From NCBI GenBank assembly GCA_045629945.1, contig JAZQSE010000041.1, forward strand, positions 1-64,000: DNA of 64,000 nucleotides, written 5' to 3'. This DNA is from UBA1765 sp045629945. Lineage in GTDB: Bacteria; Fibrobacterota; Fibrobacteria; Fibrobacterales; Fibrobacteraceae. The position numbers were made by a program, and so were the translations under genes. Shown here piece by piece: positions 17,358 to 25,245 of this stretch (positions within the stretch are counted from its first letter, which is position 1; each line of letters starts with the position of its first letter). The notes below the pieces were generated by a model that searched no databases, was not told the origin of the DNA, and worked only from the letters and a program-made list of their open reading frames with translations.

Positions 17358-18041
17358 TAAAGAATCAACCCATTCGGGCACAATTTCAGAAGCGTTGCCT
17401 TGTATAAAAGTGTCTGTATACGGGTCAAAGCTAGGAATTTCTAAGTTCAGACAAGTGACATGAGCTCTGTGGGAATGAGCTATACTTTTGAAACCAGCTG
17501 CTGGGTAAACAACGCTTGATGTGCCGATATACGCAAAAATTTCACATTCTTTTAAAGCTAGTTCTATTTCTTGCATATAAAGAGGCATTTCACCAAACCA
17601 TACAATATGCGGGCGAGTACTAGCAGAACAAATCGGGCAATGCGTTGATTCCGTTTCGTTTCCATTAAAATCAAAAACATGTTCCGGATTGTTTTCACAA
17701 CGCAATTTGAGCAATTCTCCATGCATGTGGAGTAATCTTTTAGAACCTGCACGTTCATGAAGATCGTCTACATTTTGCGTTATCAAAAGAAAGTTCTCAC
17801 CAAGAGATTTTTCTAAACGAGCTAAAGCAAAATGAGCGTTGTTTGGTTGAAAGTTTTTTAAACCAGTCCGCAATTTGTTGTAAAAATTTTTAACTCGGAT
17901 TCGTTCTTTGGCATAACCTTCCGGAGTGGCGACAATATCAATTGGCTCGTTTTCCCAGAGTCCATCGTTACCACGAAATGTTTTTAAACCCGATTCGGCA
18001 CTGATTCCTGCACCTGTTAGCACAACAATTTTTTTAGACAT
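17349..18041 (-). CDS. cobB: Sir2-family NAD-dependent protein deacylase (CobB/SIRT5-like)
   Basis: The 230-residue protein has the sirtuin signature: GAGISAESGLKTFRG at the N-terminus, QNVDDLHERAGS, the catalytic His in HMHGELLKLRC, HCPIC of the zinc ribbon and RPHIVWFGEMP. It removes acyl groups from lysines using NAD+. CobB and SIRT5 have a Tyr-x-x-Arg pair that confers desuccinylase activity; here the region reads FYNKLR, so the Arg is displaced by one. The start at 18041 gives the family-typical MSKKIVVLTGAG; a longer in-frame extension overlapping the M20 gene is disfavoured. Its start overlaps the M20 gene's end by 8 bases, so translation is likely coupled. Confidence 0.9.
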   Translation of the reverse strand: MSKKIVVLTGAGISAESGLKTFRGNDGLWENEPIDIVATPEGYAKERIRVKNFYNKLRTGLKNFQPNNAHFALARLEKSLGENFLLITQNVDDLHERAGSKRLLHMHGELLKLRCENNPEHVFDFNGNETESTHCPICSASTRPHIVWFGEMPLYMQEIELALKECEIFAYIGTSSVVYPAAGFKSIAHSHRAHVTCLNLEIPSFDPYTDTFIQGNASEIVPEWVDSLLG

Positions 18042-19404
18042 GGGCGAGTTCCTTAAAGAAAAGAGTCTCAGCGAGAATTGTTTTTTCAAAATCGGGCAAG
18101 TATAGACTTTCGTTTTCACCATGTGCATTACTTTCCGGGTCTTCAACACCCATAAGCAAAATAGGAATGTTGCCAAAAGTTTTGCGGAAATATTCTGCAC
18201 CAGGAATGGAAGCACCACAGCCCACAAAAGAGGCTTTTTGATTAAAAGCAAGTTCCATAGATTTTGCCATATATTGGAAATAAGGGTGTGATGTATCTGT
18301 TGTAAATGGTTCAGCACCATCTTCTGTTCTGATTTTTAAAGTCAATCCATGTCTGATATTTGCTTGTAAAAAGGCAATTATTTGTTCAGTAGCTTTTTTG
18401 GAATTCATGCCAGGAGCTAGTCTAATACCTAATCTTGCATAAGCACTTTCTTGTAAAACATTGCCGGCTTGTTTTCTGTTACCTGCTTCCATAGCAGTTA
18501 CAACAAGGGAAGGCTTGCGCCAGAGTGTTTCGCAAATTTTTGATTCCGGAACTAATAATTTTGTGTTTTCTAAAACACCAGCTTCTTCACGGAATTTTTC
18601 TTCTGTCATTCCTAGTTTTTGATAAGACTCCAGTTCTTCTTTTGTTGGAACGATAATATCATCATAAAAATTTGGAACAAGAATGTTTCCGTTACTATCA
18701 CTTAAAGAAGCGATTAAACGACAAAGTTCTTGTGCTGGGTCCGGAAGTGGGCCAGACCAGGAACCAGAATGTAAAGGGGCTGTTGTTGAATGGATTTCTA
18801 TTTCTATTGCGCTCATGCCGCGTAGAGAAGTTGTAAGAGAGGGTTCTCCTTTAGAAAAATTACCGAGGTCTGCTACAATGACGGCATCGCAAGAAAGTAA
18901 ATCTTTGTGTTTTTCAAGTAAATAACCAAAACCAGCGCTCCCTGATTCTTCTTCGCCTTCAATTAAAAATTTGAAATTAGGAGATTCTTTTCCCATAGTA
19001 GAAAGAATCAATTCTACGGCTGCAACATGAATCAGAATCCCGGCTTTGTCATCAGCACTTCCGCGGCCATAAAGTCGTTCTCCGCGAATTTCAGGTTCAA
19101 AAGGAGGAGAATGCCATAAGGCTTCTCTCATTTGTGGCTGGACATCGTGATGGGCATAAAGCAAAATAGTTGGTTTTGTTTTATCGGAAATAATTTCACC
19201 ATAAACGCAAGGGTAAGAACTAGGTGGAATTAAATGTTGCAAGTTAGTGGCACCAATTTTTTTTAAAAGATTTTCTACTGCATAAGCAGAGCGAGAAACT
19301 TCAGCTTTATCAAAACCCGGAAAACTGATAGAAGGTATGCGGATAAGTTCTTTAAGTTCTTCTAAATAATGGTTAAAAGATTCTTGAAGTTTTTGCTGAA
19401 TCAC
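18034..19404 (-). CDS. M20 family metallopeptidase (dipeptidase/deacylase)
   Basis: The 456-residue protein belongs to the M20/M28-type di-zinc peptidases. Visible are LYAHHDVQP (first metal His and Asp), GRGSADDKAG (bridging Asp), GEEESGSAGF (catalytic Glu and metal Glu), and a final His-bearing stretch, SIPGAEYF, in the lid and return region. The dimerization domain lies in about residues 195-330. Family members cleave dipeptides or acyl-amino acids. The GTG start has a tggag site about 7 bases upstream. No signal peptide is seen, so it should be cytosolic. It is transcribed with the downstream Sir2 gene and diverges from the MoxR operon. Confidence 0.88.
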   Translation of the reverse strand: MIQQKLQESFNHYLEELKELIRIPSISFPGFDKAEVSRSAYAVENLLKKIGATNLQHLIPPSSYPCVYGEIISDKTKPTILLYAHHDVQPQMREALWHSPPFEPEIRGERLYGRGSADDKAGILIHVAAVELILSTMGKESPNFKFLIEGEEESGSAGFGYLLEKHKDLLSCDAVIVADLGNFSKGEPSLTTSLRGMSAIEIEIHSTTAPLHSGSWSGPLPDPAQELCRLIASLSDSNGNILVPNFYDDIIVPTKEELESYQKLGMTEEKFREEAGVLENTKLLVPESKICETLWRKPSLVVTAMEAGNRKQAGNVLQESAYARLGIRLAPGMNSKKATEQIIAFLQANIRHGLTLKIRTEDGAEPFTTDTSHPYFQYMAKSMELAFNQKASFVGCGASIPGAEYFRKTFGNIPILLMGVEDPESNAHGENESLYLPDFEKTILAETLFFKELAHV

Positions 19405-19546
19405 GATATTCTCCAGAAAAGGGATGTTTTTCTCAAACTTATATTTTTTCTTGATTTTTATATGGAAAAAGTTTGAAAAGATAGAGAAGAAATAGATTTT
19501 TTGTTTTTACGTGTAATTTTTATTTAGAATAATTTATTTTCAAGGA

Positions 19547-20455
19547 ATGATTCAAAAATTAAAGACTGCTCTTAATCAAGTTATTTTAGGTAAGGATTCT
19601 TCTATAGAATTACTCTTGGCTGCTTTATTAGCTGATGGTCATGTTTTAATAGAAGATGTTCCTGGAACCGGTAAAACAACTTTAGCTAAGGCTTTAGCAA
19701 AGGTGATTGGTGCTGATTTTTCAAGAATACAGTTTACGCCGGACCTTTTGCCTGCCGATGTTACTGGTGGTGCCGTATTCAGACCAAGCTCTGGAACATT
19801 TGAAATCCGTAAAGGCCCTGTTTTTACTCAAGTGTTGTTAGCAGATGAAATCAACCGCGCTTCGCCAAGAACGCAAAGTGCTTTACTTGAAGCTATGGAA
19901 GAACGTCAGGTTTCTCTTGAGGGCGAATCATTGCGTTTACCTGATTTATTTATGGTTTTAGCAACTGAAAATCCGATTGAATTTCATGGGGTTTTCCCAC
20001 TTCCAGAAGCGCAGATGGATCGCTTTTTGATTAGGCTTTCTCTAGGTTACCCAACAACTGAAACAGAACTTGGAATTTTAAGAGCGCATAGAGAATCCTT
20101 GCCTTTAGATTCTGTTTTACAAGTCACTACAGCAGAAGAAATTCTTGAATGGCGTAAAATGGTTCGTAAAGTGTTTGTAGAAGAATCGTTAGAACGTTAT
20201 GTTATAGAATTGGTGCAGGCCACAAGAAATCATCAGGGCTTCCGTTTGCCTGCAAGTCCAAGAGCTGGTCTTTCTTTGTTACGTCTTTCTCAGGCTTTTG
20301 CTAAAATGGATGATAGAGATTTTATAAAGCCAGATGATATTCAAAAATCTTTTATGCCAGTTATGTCGCATCGGGTTTTTGCGGCAGATGCCGGCGAAGG
20401 TCGGGCAGAAGCGTTATTGCATGACATTTTACAAAAAACGAAAGTGCCAATTTAA
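19547..20455 (+). CDS. MoxR-family AAA+ ATPase
   Basis: The 302-residue AAA+ ATPase shows Walker A EDVPGTGKTTLAKAL, Walker B VLLADEINRASPRTQSALLEAM, and the sensor region LATENPIEFHGVFPLPEAQMDRF typical of MoxR. MoxR ATPases act as chaperones for metal- or cofactor-dependent complexes. The neighbours (DUF58 and transglutaminase) form the conserved three-gene MoxR module. An aagga stretch sits almost directly before the ATG, so the ribosome site spacing is unusually short. The gap from the divergent M20 gene (142 bases) should hold both promoters. Confidence 0.93.
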   Translation: MIQKLKTALNQVILGKDSSIELLLAALLADGHVLIEDVPGTGKTTLAKALAKVIGADFSRIQFTPDLLPADVTGGAVFRPSSGTFEIRKGPVFTQVLLADEINRASPRTQSALLEAMEERQVSLEGESLRLPDLFMVLATENPIEFHGVFPLPEAQMDRFLIRLSLGYPTTETELGILRAHRESLPLDSVLQVTTAEEILEWRKMVRKVFVEESLERYVIELVQATRNHQGFRLPASPRAGLSLLRLSQAFAKMDDRDFIKPDDIQKSFMPVMSHRVFAADAGEGRAEALLHDILQKTKVPI

Positions 20456-20506
20456 GGGGGCTTTCTGCTTAAGCAATTAAAATTTATTTGGAGAGAATGG
20501 CCATGG

Positions 20507-21646
20507 ATGCATCGGCGACCTAGTGTGTTGATGTACTTTTTCTTTTTTTGGAATGAACGTTTAACACCTATAGGACATTGCCTTTCAGTATTTTTGTTTT
20601 TTTCACTTTTTGTTATTTGGGCTCCTGGTTTTTATACGGTAAAAATTTTCTTATTGCTTTGTAGTGCTTTTTTGATTTTTTCTCTTTTTACTTTAATGCC
20701 TCCAAAAGGAAGTACCCTTTCTTGTGTTCGAGTGCCAAAAGTAAGAGAAGGGGAAGATGCTGAAATAACAGCAAATCTTTATTCAGAAAAATCTTGCTCT
20801 GCTGTAAAATTATCTTGTTTCAGAATGCACCCTTCATTAAAACTTTGCCCCGAAGAAAATTGGCATAGTTTGTCTGCAAAAGATTCTTTGGAATTAAAAG
20901 CAACATTAAAAACATTTCGTCGAGGCGCTTTTCCTTTGCCCTATATTGCCGCTTCTTTTGGAAATACACTTGGAGTATCTTCTATTTCAAAAAAAGCTTC
21001 TGGTGATTATGAATTACTTGTTTTACCCAAAGCAATAAAATTAAGGGAGTTCCGGTTTTTAGGTTCAGGAAAAAGTGGTCTTTCTTTTGCCCCTTACCTT
21101 TCGCCGTCTTTTCAAAGAGGGTTAGATTTTATAGGCGTACGTGAATATAGAGAAGGCGATTCTTTACGCGATTTGCATCATGCTGCTTTTGCCAGATATG
21201 GTAAGCCATTTACAAAAGAATTTGCCGCAGAACGTGGTGAAGGTATTGTATTGCTTTTAGATGTAGCCTGTGTAAAATTAATTGATAAATGCCGAATTGA
21301 ACATGCAGTAAGGTTATGTGCGGGTATTGCCGAATATCTTGTAGAACGAAATTTATTAGGGCGTTTTTTTGTTGGGAATCAAGAAATCTCTTTAGAACGA
21401 ACCAAAGTATTGCCTACCGTTTTAGATGCTTTAGCAAGAGCTCCTTATCCAGAAGTAGCAAAGCCTTTTCCTAAACCAAGTCTTTGGTCTCCGGCAGCAA
21501 GGCCTATGACTCCAGTTCTTTCTGTTTCGGTGTTGCCTTTAGAGTCGCCTTTGATTACAAAGCAAATTGTAGTTTCTGAAAAATCTTACCGTGAAGATGC
21601 TTTACTTAGTATTGTTTTAGATAAAGAGACAGAGGTTTCATTATGA
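20507..21646 (+). CDS. DUF58 family protein of the MoxR module
   Basis: The 379-residue protein has two or three N-terminal membrane segments (about residues 8-60) and a DUF58 domain with REYREGDSLRDLHHAAFARYGKPFTKEF near residues 210-237, then a vWA-like core (GIVLLLDVA). In family members the protein partners the MoxR ATPase and a transglutaminase-like protein. The frame continues from the moxR stop without another stop codon, so a more upstream non-ATG start is possible; the ATG at 20507 has ggagag 11 bases before it. Membrane association is inferred. It overlaps the next gene by 4 bases (ATGA). Confidence 0.88.
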   Translation: MHRRPSVLMYFFFFWNERLTPIGHCLSVFLFFSLFVIWAPGFYTVKIFLLLCSAFLIFSLFTLMPPKGSTLSCVRVPKVREGEDAEITANLYSEKSCSAVKLSCFRMHPSLKLCPEENWHSLSAKDSLELKATLKTFRRGAFPLPYIAASFGNTLGVSSISKKASGDYELLVLPKAIKLREFRFLGSGKSGLSFAPYLSPSFQRGLDFIGVREYREGDSLRDLHHAAFARYGKPFTKEFAAERGEGIVLLLDVACVKLIDKCRIEHAVRLCAGIAEYLVERNLLGRFFVGNQEISLERTKVLPTVLDALARAPYPEVAKPFPKPSLWSPAARPMTPVLSVSVLPLESPLITKQIVVSEKSYREDALLSIVLDKETEVSL

Positions 21647-23499
21647 AGCGTTTGTTTGAATCTCTGTTTCTTTTGTTTGTATTGCTTACATTAACTTATT
21701 CTTCCGGAATATGGTTTTTAGGGGTTATAGGTCTTTTTGCTTTATTGAAATATTCTCACAATCATTATAAAAAGAAAGTTCCGGTTTATCTTAAATCAAT
21801 AGCTTATTCTGCAATCGTTCCTTTTGCTTTTTGGTGGGTTTTATCTCCGTCAGTGGAACATGGGTTTTCACCATGGCTTGTGATAATTCCTTCGTGGTAT
21901 TTTATGTTTCTTGCGCTTTGGCAATGGCGTGGATTACATCGGGGTGGTTTTCCTGTTTTTGTATATTGGAATGGATTGTTTGTTTTATTGCTTTCTTTAC
22001 GGACATTTGATAAAATTCAATTGGCTTTAATGATTATAGCTTGCCTCTTTTTGGTTCTGATGGTAAAAACGCCGAGGCGATATTTTAGTTTTGTCCTTTC
22101 TGTTATTCTTTCAACTCTTCTTGGATTGGGGCTATTTTTTGGTGCTAAGCAAATTTATGATTGGCGGCAAAAAGCAAGACTTTCTTCTGGTTACCACGAA
22201 TCATTTGCAAAAAGAAATTTAATGGGCTTTTCGCCTGTAGCCCGTTTAGGTTCTTTTGAATCCAATTATACCGGAGAAAGAAATTCAGAAATAGTTTTTA
22301 GAATTTTTACAAGTAAGAAACCAGAATATTTAAGAGGAATAGTTTACGGGAATTATTTTAGAGGTTTGTGGAAAAAAGCGGATTCAAAAGAATGGGTTCT
22401 CCCAGAGCGCTATATTGGCGATTATGCGGTTTTTGGTAGTGGTGATACTTTAACCGATGTAGCTTGGGTCCAGTCGGCCATAAATTCTCATGGTTATTTC
22501 TTTGCTCCATTAGGCGCAGGTGTGGCAATACAAGCAGCAGATTCTGTTGAAAAATATGCAGGTGGAACTTTTTACAATGAAGAACTTTTTCATAAAGATT
22601 GGTATTATATAGAAAATGAAAAAGAAATTTTAGGTGATACATTAACAGAGCATTTTTTACAATTTTCGCCACGTTTAGATTCGTTGCTTAAAGAAATTAC
22701 ATTGGATATAGGCCTTACAGATACTTTGCCCATAATTGAATTTTCGAATAAATTAAAGAAATTTTTCTTTGAAAAATTTGAATATACTTTAACACTCCCA
22801 CTTGTAGAGAACAAAGAGCCATTAGAAGTTTTTTGGAAAAATAAAAAAGGGTATTGTGAATATTTTGCAACACTTGCAACTTTAGTTTTTAGGTATAATG
22901 GAATTCCGGCTCGTTATGTTGTTGGATTTTCTGCTCCAATACAAGCTCCATCAAAAGATTATTATTTATTCCTTCGCCGAAACTCTCACGCATGGGTCGA
23001 GTATTTTAATGGAACTCAGTGGGTTACTTTTGATCCGACTCCAGGTGGAGAAGGCATTTTATTGGAGAATATGAAACTTTCGTATTGGCAAGAAGCAATG
23101 AAAGTGAAAATGTTGCGTTTTATGCATTTTCTGAAAAATGGAGAGTGGCGTCGTTCATTGGATTCCTGGACAGTTGTTATAGAAAATATTTTAAGAAATG
23201 TTTATTTGTGGGTTGTTCTTGCCATAATATTTGCTTTTTATTTGGTATATCGTTATTCTAAACGGAAAAAAGTAAAATCAAAGATTCAAAGTGCCCGTAT
23301 TTTAAAGTTGCAAAAAATGTTAATCAAAACAGAACGCCAGCTCTTGCGTATAGGTTTTTCTAGAAAACCAGGTGAAACGGTTTCTCAATTTTTGAAACGT
23401 TTGGATTCTTTGACGCCAAAAGAAAAATATTTGCCACGTTATAACGTGGCAAAAGCAAATTTACAAGAATACGAAAAAGAACGCTGGCGAAAAGATTAA
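21643..23499 (+). CDS. Transglutaminase-like TgpA family membrane protein
   Basis: The 618-residue protein has about five membrane helices in residues 1-170, a periplasmic transglutaminase-like domain and a C-terminal membrane helix (about 520-545). The catalytic triad appears as Cys in GYCEYFATLATLVFRYNGIPARYVVGF, His in RNSHAWVEYF and Asp in WVTFDPTPGG. The tail (about 560-618) is charged and may be cytosolic. It completes a MoxR-DUF58-TgpA operon; in Pseudomonas TgpA is essential, but the target in this group is unknown. Its end overlaps the convergent sufD stop by 4 bases, with no terminator visible between them. Confidence 0.85.
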   Translation: MKRLFESLFLLFVLLTLTYSSGIWFLGVIGLFALLKYSHNHYKKKVPVYLKSIAYSAIVPFAFWWVLSPSVEHGFSPWLVIIPSWYFMFLALWQWRGLHRGGFPVFVYWNGLFVLLLSLRTFDKIQLALMIIACLFLVLMVKTPRRYFSFVLSVILSTLLGLGLFFGAKQIYDWRQKARLSSGYHESFAKRNLMGFSPVARLGSFESNYTGERNSEIVFRIFTSKKPEYLRGIVYGNYFRGLWKKADSKEWVLPERYIGDYAVFGSGDTLTDVAWVQSAINSHGYFFAPLGAGVAIQAADSVEKYAGGTFYNEELFHKDWYYIENEKEILGDTLTEHFLQFSPRLDSLLKEITLDIGLTDTLPIIEFSNKLKKFFFEKFEYTLTLPLVENKEPLEVFWKNKKGYCEYFATLATLVFRYNGIPARYVVGFSAPIQAPSKDYYLFLRRNSHAWVEYFNGTQWVTFDPTPGGEGILLENMKLSYWQEAMKVKMLRFMHFLKNGEWRRSLDSWTVVIENILRNVYLWVVLAIIFAFYLVYRYSKRKKVKSKIQSARILKLQKMLIKTERQLLRIGFSRKPGETVSQFLKRLDSLTPKEKYLPRYNVAKANLQEYEKERWRKD

Positions 23500-24494
23500 A
23501 AACCCAAAAGCGATAATTCTTCGGAAATTCTATTGGCATGAGGAGTGTCGTTCTGGAAAATTTCTCGGGCAAAAGAACGGGTTAAAATTCTTTTTGCCTG
23601 AGTTTCTTCAATGCCTCGGGATTCTAAATAAAATAATTCTTCGGCATCAAAAGAACCACAAGTATTTCCGTGAGAACATTCGACATCGTCGTGATAAATT
23701 TTAAGATTTGGTTTTACAGAAATTTTGGCGTCGTCTTGTAAAATAGTATTGACTAATTGAGAAGAAGAAATTTTAGAACAATTTTCCATGGCAAAAACAC
23801 TGCCATCATAAGAAGCATAAGAATTTTCTGTTAAAAAATGTCTGGCAAATTGCGAGCTATTTGTTTCTTGTGCATTGTGATGAATTTTTATATGTGTATG
23901 TGTTTCGGCATGTTCTTTTAAAAGAGCTAAGCTACGATAATCGGCGCAAGCGTTTTTGCCGTTCAAAAAAATTTCAACACTTGTTCTAGAAAGACCTTTG
24001 CCAAATAAAAGCATGTTGCAATAAACTTTTGCATTTTCAGAAACAAATATACGGAAGTGGGTTAAATGTGTAGAATCATTTTGTCCATCTTCTTTGAAAA
24101 ACAAAAAAGCTTCCGCATTTTCTTTTAATTCAATGTCAATACGTTCAGAAATAAAATTTCTTTCTGTTTTGTTTCCAGTAATTTCAAGATTCAATTTTGC
24201 ATTTTCTAAAACCCGAAAGTGAGAATGAGAAAATTCATCACGAGTTTTTAAAATACCGGTTTCAGTTTCTTTTTGATTAACTGTCACATTATAAGGGTAA
24301 GCTGCAAAAGCAATTGGAAAAAGTGCTGCGGCATTTGTTTCATTTTTTATGCCTAAAATATCACTGGCAGAAGATTCAATCGCTTCTGGAATATCAATAG
24401 ACCTGAGTTTTGAAACAGGAAAGTAACTCCATTCTTCATTTTTTGGCGAAGGTAAACCTATGTCTGCAAGGCGGCTTCTGGCGAGATTTTTCAT
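23496..24494 (-). CDS. sufD: Fe-S cluster assembly protein SufD
   Basis: The 332-residue protein is a SufB/SufD-family scaffold component. The C-terminal hallmark KPNLKIYHDDVECSHGNTCG and ELFYLESRGI near residues 270-300 matches SufD. The family forms SufBC2D, which builds [Fe-S] clusters. At about 330 residues it is somewhat shorter than usual. It starts within the sufC end (ATGA overlap) with a ggaga site. sufB, sufS and sufE or sufU are not in this window, so SufD must pair with a SufB encoded elsewhere. Confidence 0.9.
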   Translation of the reverse strand: MKNLARSRLADIGLPSPKNEEWSYFPVSKLRSIDIPEAIESSASDILGIKNETNAAALFPIAFAAYPYNVTVNQKETETGILKTRDEFSHSHFRVLENAKLNLEITGNKTERNFISERIDIELKENAEAFLFFKEDGQNDSTHLTHFRIFVSENAKVYCNMLLFGKGLSRTSVEIFLNGKNACADYRSLALLKEHAETHTHIKIHHNAQETNSSQFARHFLTENSYASYDGSVFAMENCSKISSSQLVNTILQDDAKISVKPNLKIYHDDVECSHGNTCGSFDAEELFYLESRGIEETQAKRILTRSFAREIFQNDTPHANRISEELSLLGF

Positions 24495-25243
24495 GTTTCA
24501 TCTCCAGGAATCCAGTCATAACCTTTAGCTTCAAGTTCTTCAGCAAGTTCACTATTGCCAGAAAGAACGATTTTACCTTTGCGCAAAACATGTATGTAAT
24601 CGGGTTTTACGTAATCTAAAAGGCGTTTATAGTGAGTGACTAGAATAATTCCACGTTCTGCGTTGCGTAATGCATTTATACCTTTGGAAACAATGCGCAA
24701 AGCATCAATATCTAATCCAGAATCGGTTTCATCGAGAAAGGCAATTTTGGGTTGTAAAATAGCCATTTGCAAAATTTCATTGCGTTTTTTTTCTCCACCA
24801 GAAAAGCCTTCGTTTACACCACGTTCTAGATAACGATTATCCATTTCAAGTAACTCCCGAGCCTGAGAGAGAATCTTTTGAAATTCAGAATCAGAAATTT
24901 TTTCAAGCCCGTGAAACACTCTTTTTGAATCTAATGCCATTCGTAAAAATTCAATATTGTTTACGCCTGGAATTTCTATAGGGTATTGCATGCTGATAAA
25001 AATGCCTTCATTAGCTCGTTCTGCAATATCTAAGTCTAAAATATTTTTGTTCTGTAAAAGGACTTCGCCACTTGTCACATGGTAAGCAGGGTGTCCGCTG
25101 ATAACTTTTGATAAAGTACTTTTTCCAGCTCCGTTAGGGCCCATAATTGCGTGGACTTCTCCTGGTTTTATTTCTAAATTAATGCCGCGCAAAATAGGAG
25201 TATTGTCTTCAAGTGTTGCATGTAAATTTTTAATGGAAAGCAT
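24491..25243 (-). CDS. sufC: Fe-S cluster assembly ATPase SufC
   Basis: The 250-residue ABC ATPase has Walker A GPNGAGKST, the Suf-specific signature FSGGEKKRNEIL and Walker B IAFLDETDSGLDIDAL, where the LDE-TDSGLD stretch is characteristic of SufC. It powers cluster assembly by the SufBCD scaffold in the cytosol. An aagga site precedes the start. It lies 2 bases after dnaG and overlaps sufD by 4 bases, an unusual linkage of Suf genes to primase. Confidence 0.93.
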   Translation of the reverse strand: MLSIKNLHATLEDNTPILRGINLEIKPGEVHAIMGPNGAGKSTLSKVISGHPAYHVTSGEVLLQNKNILDLDIAERANEGIFISMQYPIEIPGVNNIEFLRMALDSKRVFHGLEKISDSEFQKILSQARELLEMDNRYLERGVNEGFSGGEKKRNEILQMAILQPKIAFLDETDSGLDIDALRIVSKGINALRNAERGIILVTHYKRLLDYVKPDYIHVLRKGKIVLSGNSELAEELEAKGYDWIPGDET

Positions 25244-25245
25244 TT

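Noticed and set aside
23496..24494. SufB identity for the Suf scaffold gene
   Set aside because: Length and position after sufC fit SufD better, and the conserved SufB-specific cysteine-rich region is not seen.
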